From positions 1-5,144 of the forward strand of contig JABDPD010000434.1 of NCBI GenBank assembly GCA_013042895.1: 5,144 bases of DNA, written 5' to 3'. The notes under the pieces were generated by a model. That model was not told the origin of the DNA. It was given only the letters and a program-made list of their open reading frames with translations, and searched no databases. A program made the position numbers and the translations under genes. Origin of the DNA: Boseongicola sp. (GTDB lineage: Bacteria; Pseudomonadota; Alphaproteobacteria; Rhodobacterales; Rhodobacteraceae). Below, in pieces: positions 5,094-5,144 of the stretch; the stretch's first letter is position 1, and each line of letters starts with the position of its first letter.

Positions 5094-5144
5094 GACCCGA
5101 TGACTTGTCCGATGCGACGGCTTGTCTTAGATGGACGTTATGGC

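Noticed and set aside
5100..5144. Possible start of a plus-strand gene (ATG at 5100 or 5112, reading …MRRLVLDGRYG)
   Set aside because: Only 15 codons before the window ends, no ribosome-binding site, and it lies in the probable promoter region of the aminotransferase gene. Sequence to the right would be needed.
1..5144. CRISPR array, tRNA, rRNA or transposase with terminal inverted repeats
   Set aside because: No regularly spaced repeats, no cloverleaf or rRNA-like sequence, and no transposase were recognised by eye.

Overview
The window looks like chromosomal DNA from an alphaproteobacterium, most likely of the Rhodobacteraceae (Roseobacter group). The strongest pointer is DinB: it has the N-terminal extension with two CxxC pairs and the C-terminal ending (…VKGRALR) that I associate with that family. 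Moderate-to-high GC, a GTG start with a clean AGGAG site, and the minimal NfeD protein fit too. The assignment rests on memory of protein families, not on a search.

Layout. Positions 1 to about 336 hold no intact gene. On the minus strand this stretch is free of stops and part of it resembles the C-terminal end of a tyrosine recombinase, apparently decayed. Positions 337-475 are an AT-rich island with three short palindromes. Positions 487-717 carry a minus-strand frame broken by one stop, plus short direct repeats; it lies just beyond the 3' end of dinB and I read it as non-coding or relic sequence. Intact genes then follow: dinB (minus, 750-2003), and a NUDIX hydrolase (plus, 2056-2472) diverging from it across 52 bases. 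After a 205-base gap comes a two-gene unit (plus, 2678-3840) encoding an SPFH/Band 7 protein of the stomatin/QmcA type and a small NfeD-type membrane protein, overlapping by one base. A MalY/PatB-type PLP-dependent aminotransferase or C-S lyase (minus, 3856-5031) converges on that unit with only 15 bases between stop codons.

How the genes relate. The SPFH-NfeD pair is a genuine functional unit known across prokaryotes, and should form a membrane scaffold. The NfeD partner here lacks the C-terminal OB-fold seen in longer NfeD proteins. The dinB-NUDIX divergence could join translesion synthesis with nucleotide clean-up, but the NUDIX substrate is unknown and no LexA-type box is visible between them, so the link is only a hypothesis. 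The aminotransferase appears to be an independent gene of sulfur amino-acid metabolism. I found no convincing new multi-gene system. The least ordinary parts are the degraded left third, which looks like an old integration scar, and the trimmed NfeD.
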